A stretch of 64,000 nt of DNA from Kiritimatiellia bacterium (GCA_027493775.1 JAOSKE010000003.1:202350-266349), one strand, 5' to 3'. Numbered from the stretch's first letter, positions 50,801 through 61,170 are shown. The notes: a model not told the origin generated them from the letters alone. A program made the numbers and translations.

Positions 50801-51091
50801 ATTCAGCGCCGTCTGCCCGCCCAAGGTCGGCAGCAACGCATCCGGACGCTCTTTCTCGATAATTTTGATTACCGCCTCAGGCGTAATCGGCTCAATGTAG
50901 GTGCGATCCGCCGTCTCCGGATCCGTCATAATCGTCGCCGGATTACTATTGATCAGAACAACCTCGTATCCCTCCTCGCGCAGCGCTTTGCACGCCTGTG
51001 TCCCGGAATAGTCGAATTCGCAGGCCTGCCCGATGATAATCGGCCCCGACCCGATGATCAGAATTTTATGAATGTCAGTACGTCTTGGCAT
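47870..51091 (-). CDS. carB: Carbamoyl-phosphate synthase large subunit
   Basis: A 1,073-residue enzyme with the full CarB layout: two homologous ATP-grasp halves (first starts [20 protein letters not shown], second around residue 560 with [20 protein letters not shown]), an oligomerisation region between, and a C-terminal MGS-type allosteric domain ([19 protein letters not shown] onward). It makes carbamoyl phosphate from glutamine or ammonia, bicarbonate and two ATP, for arginine and pyrimidine synthesis. The small subunit carA is not in the window. An AGGTGGAG Shine-Dalgarno precedes it. mscL and DUF481 follow on the same strand. The frame is intact. Confidence 0.98.
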   Translation of the reverse strand: MPRRTDIHKILIIGSGPIIIGQACEFDYSGTQACKALREEGYEVVLINSNPATIMTDPETADRTYIEPITPEAVIKIIEKERPDALLPTLGGQTALNTALAVAETGALEKYGVEMLVAQADVIRRAEDRIEFKECMEKAGVESLRSRLVHNVDEAIAAAEWIGYPVIIRPSFTLGGTGGGTAHTREELEVIAHGGLQASRNHTVLIEESVLGWKELEYEVMRDSKDTCIIICSIENVDPMGIHTGDSVTVAPAQTLTNSEYQMMRDMAIRIMRAIGVKSGGSNVQFAQNPKTGRTVVIELNPRVSRSSALASKATGFPIAKISAKLAIGYTLDELSNDITRVTKAAFEPTIDYVVVKFPRFTFEKFSGAEPMLGVSMKSVGETMAIGENFKEAYQKSLRGLEMGVDGYDLKMEAKVSAIADVESELKKPRADRHFLIKRALKMGIPVARICDLTGFDPWYVDNFAEIVEVERQIIKSPRNAPLPLDLLREAKRVGFSDRQIAALRGTDVSEADVRAERVAAGVMPVYRQVDTCAGEFEAYTPYYYSSYQKRDESRVTDKKKVIILSSGPNRIGQGIEFDYCCVHTVHAARELGYEAIMINSNPETVSTDYDTSDKLYFEPLTFEDVMNIYENEKPHGIVVQMGGQTPLNLANPLLKAGCNVLGTSADSIDIAEDRKRCRELLERLGLKQPESDTVMSVQEAASVAHKIGYPVMIRPSYVLGGRAMVVAYSDHELGPFVEAAFMASPTHPVLIDRYLERAIEVDVDVLCDGKDVYIGGVMQHVEVAGIHSGDSACATPPHTLPAKIVREIEESCGRIALALDVKGLLNVQVAVKGEEIYIIEVNPRASRTVPFVSKATGVPLPRLAAQVALGKTLKDLGLTSHRKEVPWCAVKEAVLPFTRFPGVDPILGPEMKSTGEVMGIDKNFELAYWKSQIAAGQKLPLKGRVFVSARDSDKPWLVSVGQDLVSMGFELYATIGTSAALKQAGVASMVVPKVVEGEHPNVLDLMKRGDIHLVINSPSSLVARADEIKIRSEAISRGIPIVTTEDGARATVGAIRYVQEHDWGVRALQDYV

Positions 51092-51130
51092 TGGCGCTCC
51101 ACCTAAAAGTCAACAAATGAGCGTCAGGTG

Positions 51131-51328
51131 TTCCAAACCTTGGAAGGTATATCAACAACAATCTCTGGCGGTGGAAGTAATACCCCCCTCTCCAAAGCGC
51201 AAAGATACAAAAAATCCCCCATTTGAGACCCGATCGCTCCCCATCCCCGATGCCTGCAAAAGTTGCTCGCGGGCCCAAATTTCCAAGGCTTGGAAGTCTC
51301 GCCCAAAACGACTTCCAAGGCTTGGAAG
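51131..51328. repeat. Palindromic elements TTCCAAGSCTTGGAA, locus 2
   Basis: The ~300-base gap between carB and the toxin gene holds TTCCAAACCTTGGAA (51131-51145), TTCCAAGGCTTGGAA (51281-51295) and CTTCCAAGGCTTGGAAG (51312-51328). A half site lies at 51401. The pair at 51281-51328 has the same spacing (16 bases), a similar linker and a similar AT-rich tail (AAATTTTTGCCCC) to the pair at 22154-22201. No gene was found in the gap. Confidence 0.85.
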
Positions 51329-51394
51329 TTCCGTTAAATGCGTCCGAGTTTGCGACCAAATTTTTGCCCCGTGCGCTCCATTGCATTAGGCGTA

Positions 51395-51811
51395 TTAAGG
51401 TTTCCAAGGATTAATCACGCTCACTCCAGCTGCCTCATACGGCGCGGTATCGCGTGAGGCGACAACGAAGCCTCGCGACACGGCGATTGCCGCTAGGTAC
51501 CCACCCGGTATCGGAAGGCCCCGTCCCTTACTCCGAGCTAATACCGCCAAATCCGCATAATGTCGTGCCGCATCCACATCGAAGGACAACACACGACCAT
51601 TGAACAGGTCCAACAATTGCTCCAGAGCGCGGTTGAGCAGCCTCTTGCGTTTACCCGCTGGCAAAGCACCGATACCAAAAAGCAATTCGGCAAGTGTGAT
51701 GCTCGATAGATATAACGTATCCGCAGATTGCTCGTTCAGCCATGCAACCACACGTGCGTCCGGCACAGGCTTCATTGCCTCGGAAACGACATTCGTATCG
51801 AGAATAATCAT
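51395..51811 (-). CDS. PIN-domain (FitB/VapC-like) toxin
   Basis: A 138-residue PIN-fold protein with the Asp5 start motif MIILDTNVVSE, Glu42 in LAELLFG and Asp121 in ASRDTAPYE. PIN toxins are Mg-dependent RNases, usually cutting tRNA or rRNA. The fourth usual acid, the Asp of the family's PDGYIAA block, is Gly103 here (LPIPGGYLAA), so activity may be lost or reduced. Its ATG overlaps the antitoxin stop by four bases. The pair sits alone between carB and guaA. Confidence 0.88.
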   Translation of the reverse strand: MIILDTNVVSEAMKPVPDARVVAWLNEQSADTLYLSSITLAELLFGIGALPAGKRKRLLNRALEQLLDLFNGRVLSFDVDAARHYADLAVLARSKGRGLPIPGGYLAAIAVSRGFVVASRDTAPYEAAGVSVINPWKP

Positions 51812-52065
51812 GCGTCGAATCTCAGAGGCTTGGCCGCCTTTTTGTCGCGCGTCTGCTCGAACACCGCAAAATCTTCATTCACCAACCCGAGATTCCGTCC
51901 GATATCCGCCAACGCGTCGCCGACACGCAGACGCGTCTCCGGTTTGACTGCTTCCGCCAGAATCATCCGCACCTCTGCCTCGGTACTCCGCCCATTCTGC
52001 GCCGCCCGCACCCGCAGTGCGCGATGCACATCATCTGGCACATTTCTAACTGTTAAAATCGCCAT
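51808..52065 (-). CDS. FitA-like antitoxin
   Basis: An 85-residue protein whose N-terminus (MAILTVRNVPDDVHRALRVR, AAQNGRSTEAEVRMIL) is a ribbon-helix-helix DNA-binding domain of the FitA/Arc type. The C-terminal half (NLGLVNEDFAVFEQTRDK) should wrap the PIN toxin. Such pairs repress their own promoter. A candidate promoter on the minus strand, TTGCAT with 17 bases and TAGGTT, lies 25-65 bases upstream. The perfect palindrome TGCCATTAATGGCA at 52241-52254 is farther away and may not belong to it. Confidence 0.88.
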   Translation of the reverse strand: MAILTVRNVPDDVHRALRVRAAQNGRSTEAEVRMILAEAVKPETRLRVGDALADIGRNLGLVNEDFAVFEQTRDKKAAKPLRFDA

Positions 52066-52240
52066 CGCTCAAACCCCGCAAAATGCTTTCACTGACAGCA
52101 AACCTACATCATTGAAGTCATCTATGCAAGTACGAGGATAGTATGGCGAGACAGCCAAGGCGCGGGCTCTTCCGGTAACGTAAGTCAATCATGGTTCCGC
52201 CACCTACTTCAGTGCAGCGTATCTATAGGCAACACTAACA

Positions 52241-52254
52241 TGCCATTAATGGCA
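52241..52254. promoter_or_regulatory. 14-bp perfect palindrome, possible operator
   Basis: TGCCATTAATGGCA in the ~215-base gap between the antitoxin gene and guaA (both on the minus strand). It has the form of a repressor or operator site, but no distance or promoter evidence ties it to a gene. Confidence 0.3.
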
Positions 52255-52291
52255 CCATCATTGTTTAGCTAAGAAATACTATCAACCAACC

Positions 52292-53886
52292 TTATTCCCA
52301 CTCAATCGTCGCGGGGGTTTGGAGCTGATGTCGTACACGACGCGGTTGATGCCGCGGACTTCGTTGATGATGCGGTTGGAGACGCGGCTGAGAAGGGCGT
52401 GCGGGAGGTCGGCCCATTGCGCGGTCATAAAGTCGGTGGTTTGAACGGCCCGGAGGGCGACGACAAATTCATACGTCCGCCCGTCGCCCATCACGCCAAC
52501 ACTGCGGACGGGAAGGAACACGGCAAAGGCTTGCGCAACGTTGTCGTACCAGCTCACGCCAGCCTCATCCCTAGTGGCGCGAAGCTCTTCGATGAAAATG
52601 GCGTCGGCCCGACGCAACAGATCGGCGCATTCTTTTTTCACTTCGCCCAAAATACGCACGCCCAGGCCGGGGCCGGGGAATGGATGACGGAAGATCATCT
52701 CGCGTGGCAGGCCCAGCGCGAGGCCAAGTTGACGGACCTCGTCCTTGAACAACTCGCGCAATGGTTCAAGCAGCTTGAGGTGCAGCGTCTCGGGCAATCC
52801 GCCGACGTTGTGGTGGGATTTAATGACGGACGACTTCTTCCCCGTCGTGCCCGCCGACTCAATCACGTCGGGATAAATGGTGCCCTGCGCAAGCCACTGC
52901 ACAGCGGCATCGGACTGTTTGAGCTTTTCCGCCTCGGCCTGAAACACTTCGACAAATTCGCGCCCGATAATTTTACGCTTCTGCTCCGGATCTTCGATCC
53001 CCGTCAGCTTGCCGAGAAAACGCTCTGCGGCGTTCACATGAATCACGCGAACGCCGAGATTTTTTGCGAACGCCTCCATCACCTGCTCCGCCTCGTTCAG
53101 GCGCAGCAGGCCGTGATCCACAAATACGCAGGTGAGTTGTTTCCCGATCGCCTTGTGCAACAGCGCCGCAACCACGGAACTGTCCACGCCGCCGGAAAGA
53201 CCCAGCAACACCTGTTCGGAGCCGACTTGCTCGCGCACGCGCGCAATCGCTTCATCCGCATAATCACCCATCTTCCAATCCCCGCGTGCGCCGCAAATTT
53301 CGCGCACAAAGCGACGAAGGATGGCCGCGCCCTGCGGGGTGTGCGTCACTTCGGGATGAAACTGAACGCCATAAAATTTACGGCTCTCGTCTGCGATTCC
53401 CGCAATCGGACACGACTCGGTGGAAGCCATGAGAATAAAATTATCGGGAAGTTTCGTCACCTTGTCACCGTGGCTCATCCAGACCGTAAGCAAGCCGTGT
53501 CCTTCTGCATTCTGTCGGTCTTGAATACCGTCAAACAGACGCGTATGCCCCCGTGCGCGCACCTCCGCGTGTCCAAACTCCCGCGTCGTCCCCGCTTCCA
53601 CCGCCCCGCCCAGCTCCCGCGCCATAATCTGCATTCCATAGCAAATCCCCAGCACGGGCCGATTCAACTGAAACAGCGCCGGATCATACTTCGGCGCATC
53701 CGCCTCGTACGCGCTCGCCGGGCCGCCGGAAAGAATAACGCCCGCAACATTTCGCTCAGCGAGTTGCGAAGCAGGCGTATCGCAAGGAAGTATTTCGCAA
53801 TACACATCCAACTCCCGCACGCGCCGCGCAATGAGCTGCGTGTATTGAGAGCCGAAGTCGAGAATAGCAATAGAATCGTGTGCCAT
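52292..53886 (-). CDS. guaA: GMP synthase, glutamine-hydrolysing (frame error at last codons)
   Basis: A corrected product of ~531 residues. The N-terminal class I glutamine amidotransferase starts [20 protein letters not shown], with the catalytic Cys in GICYGMQ and His/Glu in FHPEVTHTP. The ATP-pyrophosphatase motif [16 protein letters not shown] and the C-terminal dimerisation domain follow. It turns XMP into GMP. The normal end PPATIEWE is lost to a G5 run at 52313-52317 (C5 in the gene); with six, the protein ends SSKPPATIEWE and stops at 52292. The broken reading ends [11 protein letters not shown]. The enzyme is essential without salvage. Confidence 0.96.
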
Positions 53887-54065
53887 AAAAACTCATCCAC
53901 TGCTCCGTGTGTACACACCCACCCCATCGGCCGACAAGTAAGGATTGAATGAGCGGAATCCGCCGCAACGGGGCACGGTCCCCCTCCAAGCGTAGCCTCA
54001 TCAAATATGCGTTGAGCGCAAACGCGGTAACCGGTAACCTACGGCAACAATTCAGGAGCCGACGT

Positions 54066-56897
54066 ATGACCCGATGGATGCTTGTTGCTCTGACCGTACT
54101 CTGCTTCAGCCGCGTGACGCAGGGCGATGGGGTGGAAACCTTTGATCGCTCCAACGCGAGAGCGGACAACTACTTCGCAGGCCAGTTCACGGGGAATCAA
54201 GGCGTCATCTGGCAGTATGCGCAGGGTCGCGATACGGACGTGGACCGCGGGGTCTATGCGATCAATGGACGAGGCCTGATCCTCAGCAGCGCCAGCAGCG
54301 CCCGACTCACTTCCGCGCCGATTGCGGGCGGCATTCACGACTTCTCTGTGAATCTCGGCAAAGCATTTCCGGGAAAAGGCCCACGGCAGGTCGAGTTGTT
54401 CATCAACGGCGTATCGAAGGGACGCTCCGAGCCGTTCGATGATGCGCTGGTCCACGAGTTTCGCGTGAAGGACATTGATGTGACGGGCAACATCATCATT
54501 GAGCTGCGCAACATCGGTGGAAAACAAATCGTGCTGGACGATCTCACGTGGTCGAGCATGACCAGCGCGGATGATCCCAACATCTCGTTCACGACGACGC
54601 TGGATTTCGGCGAAATTGACCCCGGAACCGTCGCAACACAATTCCTCGAAGTGGTGAACACGGGAACCTCGCGACCATTGCGCGTGACGTCACTCACCGC
54701 CCTCGACGGCGACACCGCAGCCTTCCACTCGCTCGCCCGCTTTCCGCTCACCATTGCGCCCAATCGCGGCACGGAAAAGATCGCAATGGTTTACACGCCC
54801 GGCGCAATCACGGGCATCGCGCATGTGGCGATTTTCCAGTTTGAGAGCAATGACGCGAGCGACAAGCAAGCTCACATTACACTGCGCGGCTCGACACGAT
54901 TGGGTGACATGAGCGCTTCGGAAATCCAGTACTCACCCGACAACACGGCATCCCCCTACAACGGGCGCGTTGTTGCCATCAAAGGCGTGGTCACGTATGT
55001 GGATGCAAGAGGCTACATGCTCTCCGATGCAGCGGGCGGCCCGTGGAGTGCGGTGTATGTCGAGGATCGCTACCATGCTCCCGATCAAGGCGACGAGATT
55101 CGGCTGGAGGCTCGTGTGAAAGAGGTGGACGGGTTCACGATGCTATCCGACGTTTCCACCTACACACGCCTCAGCGTGTCCAACGCGCTGCCGCCGCCCA
55201 TTACCTTGAGCGCGAAATCCGCGCAACAGGAGCAATACGAAGGCGTGGCGGTGCGGATCGCCAACGTAAAGGTCAGCCACGAACAGGTCTCGCACACGCG
55301 CTGGCAAGTCACGGATGGCACGAACACGATCGCGGTGCTCCACGATCCGCAGCGCCGCCTCTACCGCTACGTCCCGCGTAACGGTGCAACACTGGAAGCG
55401 ATTCAGGGCGTGATGTGGCAGGCGAACGAAATGCGCCTACTACAAGTGCGCGACGACGACGATTTTATCGGCCGCCCGATTCGCCACTATGCGCTGCACG
55501 GCCTGGTCATCACGCCCGACGGACCGCGCACGAATTGGTATGTGGAGGTGCTGGACGACACGATCGTCCAGGTTGGGCCCGACGCACCCACAACAACAGT
55601 CTATGACACCCAAGCCGTCCTTTTCCCCGGGCTCCTCGACACACACAACCATCCAAGCTGGAACTCCTTTCCCGCCCTGACCTTTGCGGACATCCCCTTC
55701 CGCCATCGCAACGAATGGGCACGAACGCCCGAGTATAAAGCGTGGGCCGCACGGCGGAATGAGGTCATTCGCAATCCTGCGGTGCAGGATTTCAAAACGG
55801 CCATGATCAGCAAATACGGCGAGTTATTGGAACTCATGGCCGGCTGCATCGCGATTCAAGGGATCTCGGGCAACACGGAATACGCGCATCCTGATTTTGG
55901 CCCGATGAATCTGGAGGGGTTTCCGACGCGCATCGCCTCCGAGGTCTTCCCGATGGATATGAAACCCGCGCAGCGCGCGGAAATGAAGAAGCGCATCAAC
56001 GGCGGCGCGGTGAAGGCCTATCTCATCCACCTGAGCGAAGGCACAGACGAATTTGCGCGCTCGCAACTCGATACGTGGACCCACTGGGGCATGTTGACAA
56101 AAGAGACGGCCATCATTCACGGAACGCCCTACGGAACCAACGAACTGCGCAAAATCGCGGCGGTCGGCGCGTCAATCATCTGGGCGCCGAAATCCAACAT
56201 GACGCTCTATCACGGCACGGCGGACATTCCGCTCTATCTGAAGTACGGCATCAATGTCGCCATCGCGCCGGATTGGACGCCGAGCGGCGGCTACAACATG
56301 CTCGAAGAGTTGGGCTATGCGTGGAGGCTGAATCAAAGCAACTTTGTCGGATCCCTCACGCCGAAAGACCTCGTGGACATGGCCACGATCAATGCCGCGC
56401 GCGCTGTCGCGCTGGGCGATCGTTACGGAAAAATCGCGCCGGGCTATAACGCCGGGCTCGTCGTGGTCCCCTATCTCGGCGGCGACCCCTATCTCTCGCT
56501 CATCAACGCCCGGCCCAATTCCGTGTTGCTGACGATCATTGATGGAACACCGCGCTACGGCGATGCCGCGCTCATGGCGCAAATGGGTTGCACCGGGGAA
56601 GTCATTCACGCCTGGGGCACGGCCAAGCTGCTAAACCTGGAATTCGATCATCCCTTCCTGAGATACGGCTCCCAGCGCTTCGCGGCGATCACCTCCGCAC
56701 TCGCCAACGCACACGCAGCACTCGCGCCGACCCGGGAATTGACACACGACGAGCTGCAGTTTCTCTCGCTTGATTTGCTGGAGACCGCTGCGCCACCCCG
56801 TTCGTCCGTGACGATGGATCAATCGCTCTGGCGCATCTGGACGAACGCTCCACAGCGTCTTGAATCAAAGGAACCGGCGCTGCAAACCCGCGAATAA
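54066..56897 (+). CDS. Secreted multidomain amidohydrolase, paralogue 1
   Basis: The start at 54066 (MTRWMLVALTVLCFSRVTQG) follows AGGAG and gives a signal peptide. Domains in order: a beta domain (residues ~25-160), a choice-of-anchor D-like module (LDFGEIDPGTVATQFLEVVN), an OB-fold-like module (NGRVVAIKGVVTYVDARGYM), then a ~430-residue metal-dependent amidohydrolase. The metal site shows HxH at residues 527/529 (LDTHNHPSWN), HLSEGTD, IIHGTPYG and IAPDWTPSGG, as in the ATZ/TRZ group (aminohydrolases of cyclic nitrogen compounds). About 943 residues. Its substrate is unknown, and an extracellular form with three front modules is unusual. A paralogue follows 445 bases downstream. Confidence 0.85.
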   Translation: MTRWMLVALTVLCFSRVTQGDGVETFDRSNARADNYFAGQFTGNQGVIWQYAQGRDTDVDRGVYAINGRGLILSSASSARLTSAPIAGGIHDFSVNLGKAFPGKGPRQVELFINGVSKGRSEPFDDALVHEFRVKDIDVTGNIIIELRNIGGKQIVLDDLTWSSMTSADDPNISFTTTLDFGEIDPGTVATQFLEVVNTGTSRPLRVTSLTALDGDTAAFHSLARFPLTIAPNRGTEKIAMVYTPGAITGIAHVAIFQFESNDASDKQAHITLRGSTRLGDMSASEIQYSPDNTASPYNGRVVAIKGVVTYVDARGYMLSDAAGGPWSAVYVEDRYHAPDQGDEIRLEARVKEVDGFTMLSDVSTYTRLSVSNALPPPITLSAKSAQQEQYEGVAVRIANVKVSHEQVSHTRWQVTDGTNTIAVLHDPQRRLYRYVPRNGATLEAIQGVMWQANEMRLLQVRDDDDFIGRPIRHYALHGLVITPDGPRTNWYVEVLDDTIVQVGPDAPTTTVYDTQAVLFPGLLDTHNHPSWNSFPALTFADIPFRHRNEWARTPEYKAWAARRNEVIRNPAVQDFKTAMISKYGELLELMAGCIAIQGISGNTEYAHPDFGPMNLEGFPTRIASEVFPMDMKPAQRAEMKKRINGGAVKAYLIHLSEGTDEFARSQLDTWTHWGMLTKETAIIHGTPYGTNELRKIAAVGASIIWAPKSNMTLYHGTADIPLYLKYGINVAIAPDWTPSGGYNMLEELGYAWRLNQSNFVGSLTPKDLVDMATINAARAVALGDRYGKIAPGYNAGLVVVPYLGGDPYLSLINARPNSVLLTIIDGTPRYGDAALMAQMGCTGEVIHAWGTAKLLNLEFDHPFLRYGSQRFAAITSALANAHAALAPTRELTHDELQFLSLDLLETAAPPRSSVTMDQSLWRIWTNAPQRLESKEPALQTRE

Positions 56898-57342
56898 GCG
56901 CAACCAATTCCGCGAATGTTCGCGAATTACTTTTCAGCCCGTTTGCAGCAACATCCCGATTAACAAGGCGCTGCAAAGACCAAACGAAGGCTTGCGCCAG
57001 CGATTTCGCCCAACGCTTCTGGCAATCAGCCGGAGTTATGTCTTGAATCGGGCGACGTCAAATCCCGCTCTTCACCCTCGTCAAACCGCCCCTTGCTGCG
57101 AGAAACGCTGGCCGATTCATCCACTCTCTGCAGACATTGCCGCGACAGGGCGCAGACTGACACCAAGCCCCCACGACACCTCCAGCCCACCCCGCTATTC
57201 TCGGCGCGGGTAGGGCGCACTGCTGGTTCCATCCACCGTATCAAAGAAATCGCCCCGCACCCCGACCAACAAAGGCTCACCAATCCCGATTGCGAAAACG
57301 AAGGGCAACGGGTAGTATTATTATCTTGTCAAGGGAGCTACC
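56898..57342. other. Gap between the two amidohydrolase genes
   Basis: 445 bases with no gene I can support. It contains the promoter of the second paralogue near its end (57290-57318). The rest looks like remnants or spacer; no RNA structure or repeat was recognised. Confidence 0.5.
57290..57318 (+). promoter_or_regulatory. Promoter of amidohydrolase paralogue 2
   Basis: TTGCGA (57290-57295), 17 bases, TAGTAT (57313-57318), then an AAGGGAG Shine-Dalgarno at 57330-57336 and ATG at 57343. Confidence 0.55.
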
Positions 57343-60300
57343 ATGAGAAGATGCGCATCCATTTTTCTGACCCTTCTCGCAACCGGATTCGCCGCGTGGA
57401 GCGATGGTCTGGAAACATTCGATAATGAAAATGCGCCCCCAGCGGTGTATGCGACAAGCAGCTTCGTCGGGAACAATGGCGTTACCTGGAGCTATGAACT
57501 TTGTCGCGACGCCAGCGCGGATAGCGGCGCCTATGTGATTAACGGCGCGGGGCTGATGTTCAATCCGTCGTCCGCTTCCAAACTTTATTCGTCCGCAATT
57601 CCCGGAGGCATTCGCGATTTTTCAGTGAAGCTGCGCAAGGGGTTCACGGGAGCAGGCCTGCGGCAGGTTGAGCTGTTCGTCAACGGTGTTTCCATCGGCC
57701 TCTCGGAGTCATTCGACGACACGCAGATTCGTACGTTCAGCGTGCAAAACATCAACGTCGCCGGGAATGTCGTGATCGAATTGCGCAATGCCAGAGTGAA
57801 ACAAGTTGTGCTTGATGACTTGAGCTGGACGAGTCTGACCGGCGGCGATGACCCGAATATCTCTTTCTCTTCGCCTTTCGACTTTGGCGAGATTTCTTCC
57901 GGCTCGGCCGCAACGCAAACACTGACGGTTCTAAACACCGGCACGTCCAAGACACTCAATGTCACCGGGTTTTCACCCGTAAGCGGCGATACGACCAAGT
58001 TCAGCACGCCGACCACCTTCCCGCTCAACATCGCGCCGAACAATGGGTCACAGACCATCCAGCTCGTGTACACGCCGGGCAATGTCACCGGCGCGATGCA
58101 CTCGGCCGTTTTCAACCTCAACAGCAATGATCCCGGCGACGGGGCCGCGCCGATTACGCTGACCGGCAAAACACCGCCGGGGATGCTGACGATCTCCAAC
58201 ATTCAATACAACGCATCAAGCACCAACTCGCCGTACAATGGCCAACTGGTTTCTGCGAAGGGCATTTGCACCTACAATGATCGTTTCGGCTACATCCTCG
58301 CAGACGCGGGTGGAGGAGCATGGAGCGGGATTTATGTTAAGGACGACAGTCACGGACCGGATATCGGCGACGAGGTGCGGGTCAAAGGGTGGGTGGCCGA
58401 GCCGGACAATTTCACAACAATCACGGGCGTTACGGACTATGTTCGCCTGAGCGTCGGGAATACGTTGCCAGCGCCCGTCGTGGTCAACGGGCTCGCTGCT
58501 CGCTCGGAAATGTATGAAGCCGTCCTAGTGCGGGTGAACAATGTCACCGTAGATAATCAAAAGGTCTCGGGCGCGGTATGGCAGGTATCCGATGGGGCGA
58601 ACAGTCTGCAAGTGCTTCACGATTCAACCCGGCGGCTCTATCGCTACGTCCCAAAAAACAACGCCACCCTCGACGCGATTCAGGGGGTGATGATCCAGGC
58701 GGGTGGAACGTGGCGACTGCAAGTGCGAGACGACAAAGACTTTATCGGCCGTCCCGTTGTCCACTACGGCCTCAAGGGTGTTGTGATGACGCCGGGCGGA
58801 CCGCAAACCAACTGGTACGTGGAAATCCATGACGACGACATTGTGTACGTCGGCCCCAACGCGCCGACGGTGACCGTGTATAACACGAGCGGGGCTATTT
58901 TCCCTGGCTTGATAGACACCCACAACCACCAAGGTTGGAACTCCTTCCCCACGCTGCAATTCAACGCCGCTCCATACGGGCACCGGGATGATTGGGGCGA
59001 AAGCGACGCGGAATACACGGCGTGGAAATCAAAGCGAACAAGCGTACTCAACCACGCGGCGGTGCAAGACTCGACAAAGTTCACGGTCGGCAAATACGGC
59101 GAAATTCTTGAACTGATGGCGGGATGTATCGCGATTCAGGGCATGTCGTTCAACATCGAACACTCGCACCCCGATTCCGGCATCATGAATCTCGAAGCGT
59201 TTCCGAACCGCATCTACACCGACATCTTTCCGTGGAATATGACGGCCGCAAATCGCAGCAACCTCATGCGTCGCATCAACGGCGGCGCCGTGCAAGCCGC
59301 CCTGATCCACCTCAGCGAAGGAACGGACAGCGTCGCCCGCGCCCAATTCGATACGTGGTACAACTGGGGAATGCTGACGAAGGAAACCACGATCATCCAC
59401 GGCGTTCCCTATCGCACCAATGAAGTGGACAAGATCGCGTCCGTCGGCGCCTCCATCGTCTGGTCGCCGAAGTCGAATATGCGGCTCTACCACGGCACGG
59501 CAAATATCCCACTCTACAAATCGCGCGGCGTGAACCTCGCCATCGCACCGGATTGGACGCCAAGCGGAAGCTACAACATGCTTGAGGAATTAGGCTACGC
59601 GTGGCGACTCAACCAAACCATTTTCTCCAACGCGCTGACTTCAAAAGACCTCGTGGATATGGCGACGATCAATGCCGCGCGCGCGGCAGCAATTGAGAAC
59701 CGCTATGGAAAAATTGAAGTGGGCTACAACGCGGGTCTCGTCGTCATGCCCTACTCCGGCGGCGACCCGTACCTCGCGCTCATCAACGCGCGACCGCGCA
59801 CCGTCCTCTTAACCATCGTGGATGGAACGCCTCGCTTTGGTGACAAGGCATTGATGACCTCAATGGGGTTCACCGGCGAAACGATCAATGCGTGGGGCAC
59901 GACGAAGACGCTGAACCTCGTGAAAGATCACCCCTTCCTCACCTACGGCAACGAAACTTTCGCGTCCATCACTTCCGGCCTCGCCACCGCGCACGCGACA
60001 TTGACGCGAACCGGCTATGTGGATACGGAAGAGCTGCAGTTCCTCTCACTCGGCCTCTTGCAAGGCGGCCCCGATGACGTGGTGCCGTTCATCGCAGACG
60101 CACCCTCACCGCTCCAGCGGATGGACGAATCTACACCAACAACAAACCCGTCACGCTAACATTCCGAAGCCAAGATTTCTGGGACAACGACACCGACCAC
60201 TGGGAATTGCAGCACAAACAAATCGCGCTCGTGCCCGCATCGAATCCGACACAAGTGTTGCAGGTCATTGCGACAGATCGGCCCAACACGAGGTCGAACG

Positions 60301-60827
60301 AATCCATCACGTTCAATCTGAACTTCCGTGGCCTGTACACGAATTACTACTTCCGCTTCCTGACTTCAGACCTCTACGACAATGTGCGGACTTCCGTCTT
60401 CACCAACGTGAAACTCACGATACGGCCCGCTGCCGACGATCAGGATAACGACGGACTCCCGGATGCGTGGGAAATGATTCTCGTCAACGCAGATCCCAAC
60501 GATGGTATCCAATCCATCTTTGACGTGCATCCCGAGGATGACTTCGACGGAGATGGGTTCACAGAGGCGGAAGAATACTACGCCGGCACCTCTCCGACTG
60601 ACCCAACCTCCTACTTCCGCGCACAGAGCATCGCGTCGCCGATGACCGGTCAACTGGTGATTCAATGGCCCAGCGCAACCAACCGCACCTACACCCTGCT
60701 CCGCTCCACCAATCTTCTTGGCACATGGAGCACGGAGGCCAGCGGCATTCATGGCACCCCGCCAATAAACACCTTCACGACCACCGCTCCCGACAGCATT
60801 AAGGCCATTCGGTTGCTGATTGAATAA
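57343..60827 (+). CDS. Secreted multidomain amidohydrolase, paralogue 2, with Ca-binding tail (frame interrupted)
   Basis: Same domain order as paralogue 1: a signal peptide (CASIFLTLLATGFAAWSDG), beta domain, choice-of-anchor D-like module (FDFGEISSGSAATQTLTVLN), OB-like module and amidohydrolase (IDTHNHQGWNS, HLSEGTD, IIHGVPYR, IAPDWTPSGS). Unlike its neighbour it continues past a frame break near 60122 (DAPSPLQR to GRIYTNNKPVTLTFRSQDF) into a beta region. Then come thrombospondin-3/EF-hand-like repeats (DQDNDGLPDAWE, DDFDGDGFTEAEE) and a C-terminal beta module (TYTLLRSTNLLGTWS). The corrected length is ~1,161 residues. The Ca repeats suggest attachment or folding outside the cell. Confidence 0.85.
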
Positions 60828-60875
60828 AACGGCGTGTTCAGAACTGCCACGCGGATAATTGAACCGCCCCGACGG

Positions 60876-60903
60876 TTGACATCTCAAAACTTCCGCGTAT
60901 GCT
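60876..60903 (+). promoter_or_regulatory. Promoter of metY-metX
   Basis: A perfect -35 TTGACA (60876-60881), 16 bases, then TATGCT (60898-60903). The expected transcription start is about 60910, some 30 bases before the riboswitch P1 stem. Confidence 0.75.
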
Positions 60904-60940
60904 TCCCCACCTACTCGTTGCTGTACGGCAAGATCGTACG

Positions 60941-61052
60941 GCACATCGAGAGTGGCGCGAGGGGTCTGGCCCGATGACCGCCCAGCAACCTGTTCTGGAG
61001 CATACAGAATAAGGTGCCAAAGCCAGCCCCGGAGTTCGGGGAAACGATGAGC
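60941..61052 (+). promoter_or_regulatory. SAM-I (S-box) riboswitch
   Basis: The leader carries the conserved S-box core: AGAGTGGCGCGAGGGG, CTGGCCCGATGACCGCCCAG, CAACC, then AAGGTGCCAAAGCCAGC and GAAACGATGAG. The closing P1 stem pairs GCACATCG (60941-60948) with CGATGAGC (61045-61052), one mismatch. It lies between the promoter and metY, so SAM binding should turn down methionine synthesis. The expression platform is not obvious: GAGGAATTGGC and GCCAATCCCCTC could pair downstream, perhaps acting on the GGAGGAG ribosome-binding site. Confidence 0.88.
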
Positions 61053-61170
61053 CTCATAGAGAAGAGGAATTGGCGCTTGTTTCCCTCGTGCGACTCGGCT
61101 GTCTGCTGGGCCATTTAAGCCAATCCCCTCACGGATTGATTGCAACAACTACATAGTGGAGGAGTGCCAA

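Noticed and set aside
51131-51328. Palindromes read as rho-independent terminators of the toxin or carB genes
   Set aside because: No T-tract follows on the right strand, and the same element occurs upstream of genes at 22154-22201.
52399-53952. 517-codon plus-strand frame inside guaA
   Set aside because: Antisense shadow of guaA.
56898-57342. Short open frames between the amidohydrolase genes
   Set aside because: No ribosome-binding site, no recognisable protein and poor codon pattern.
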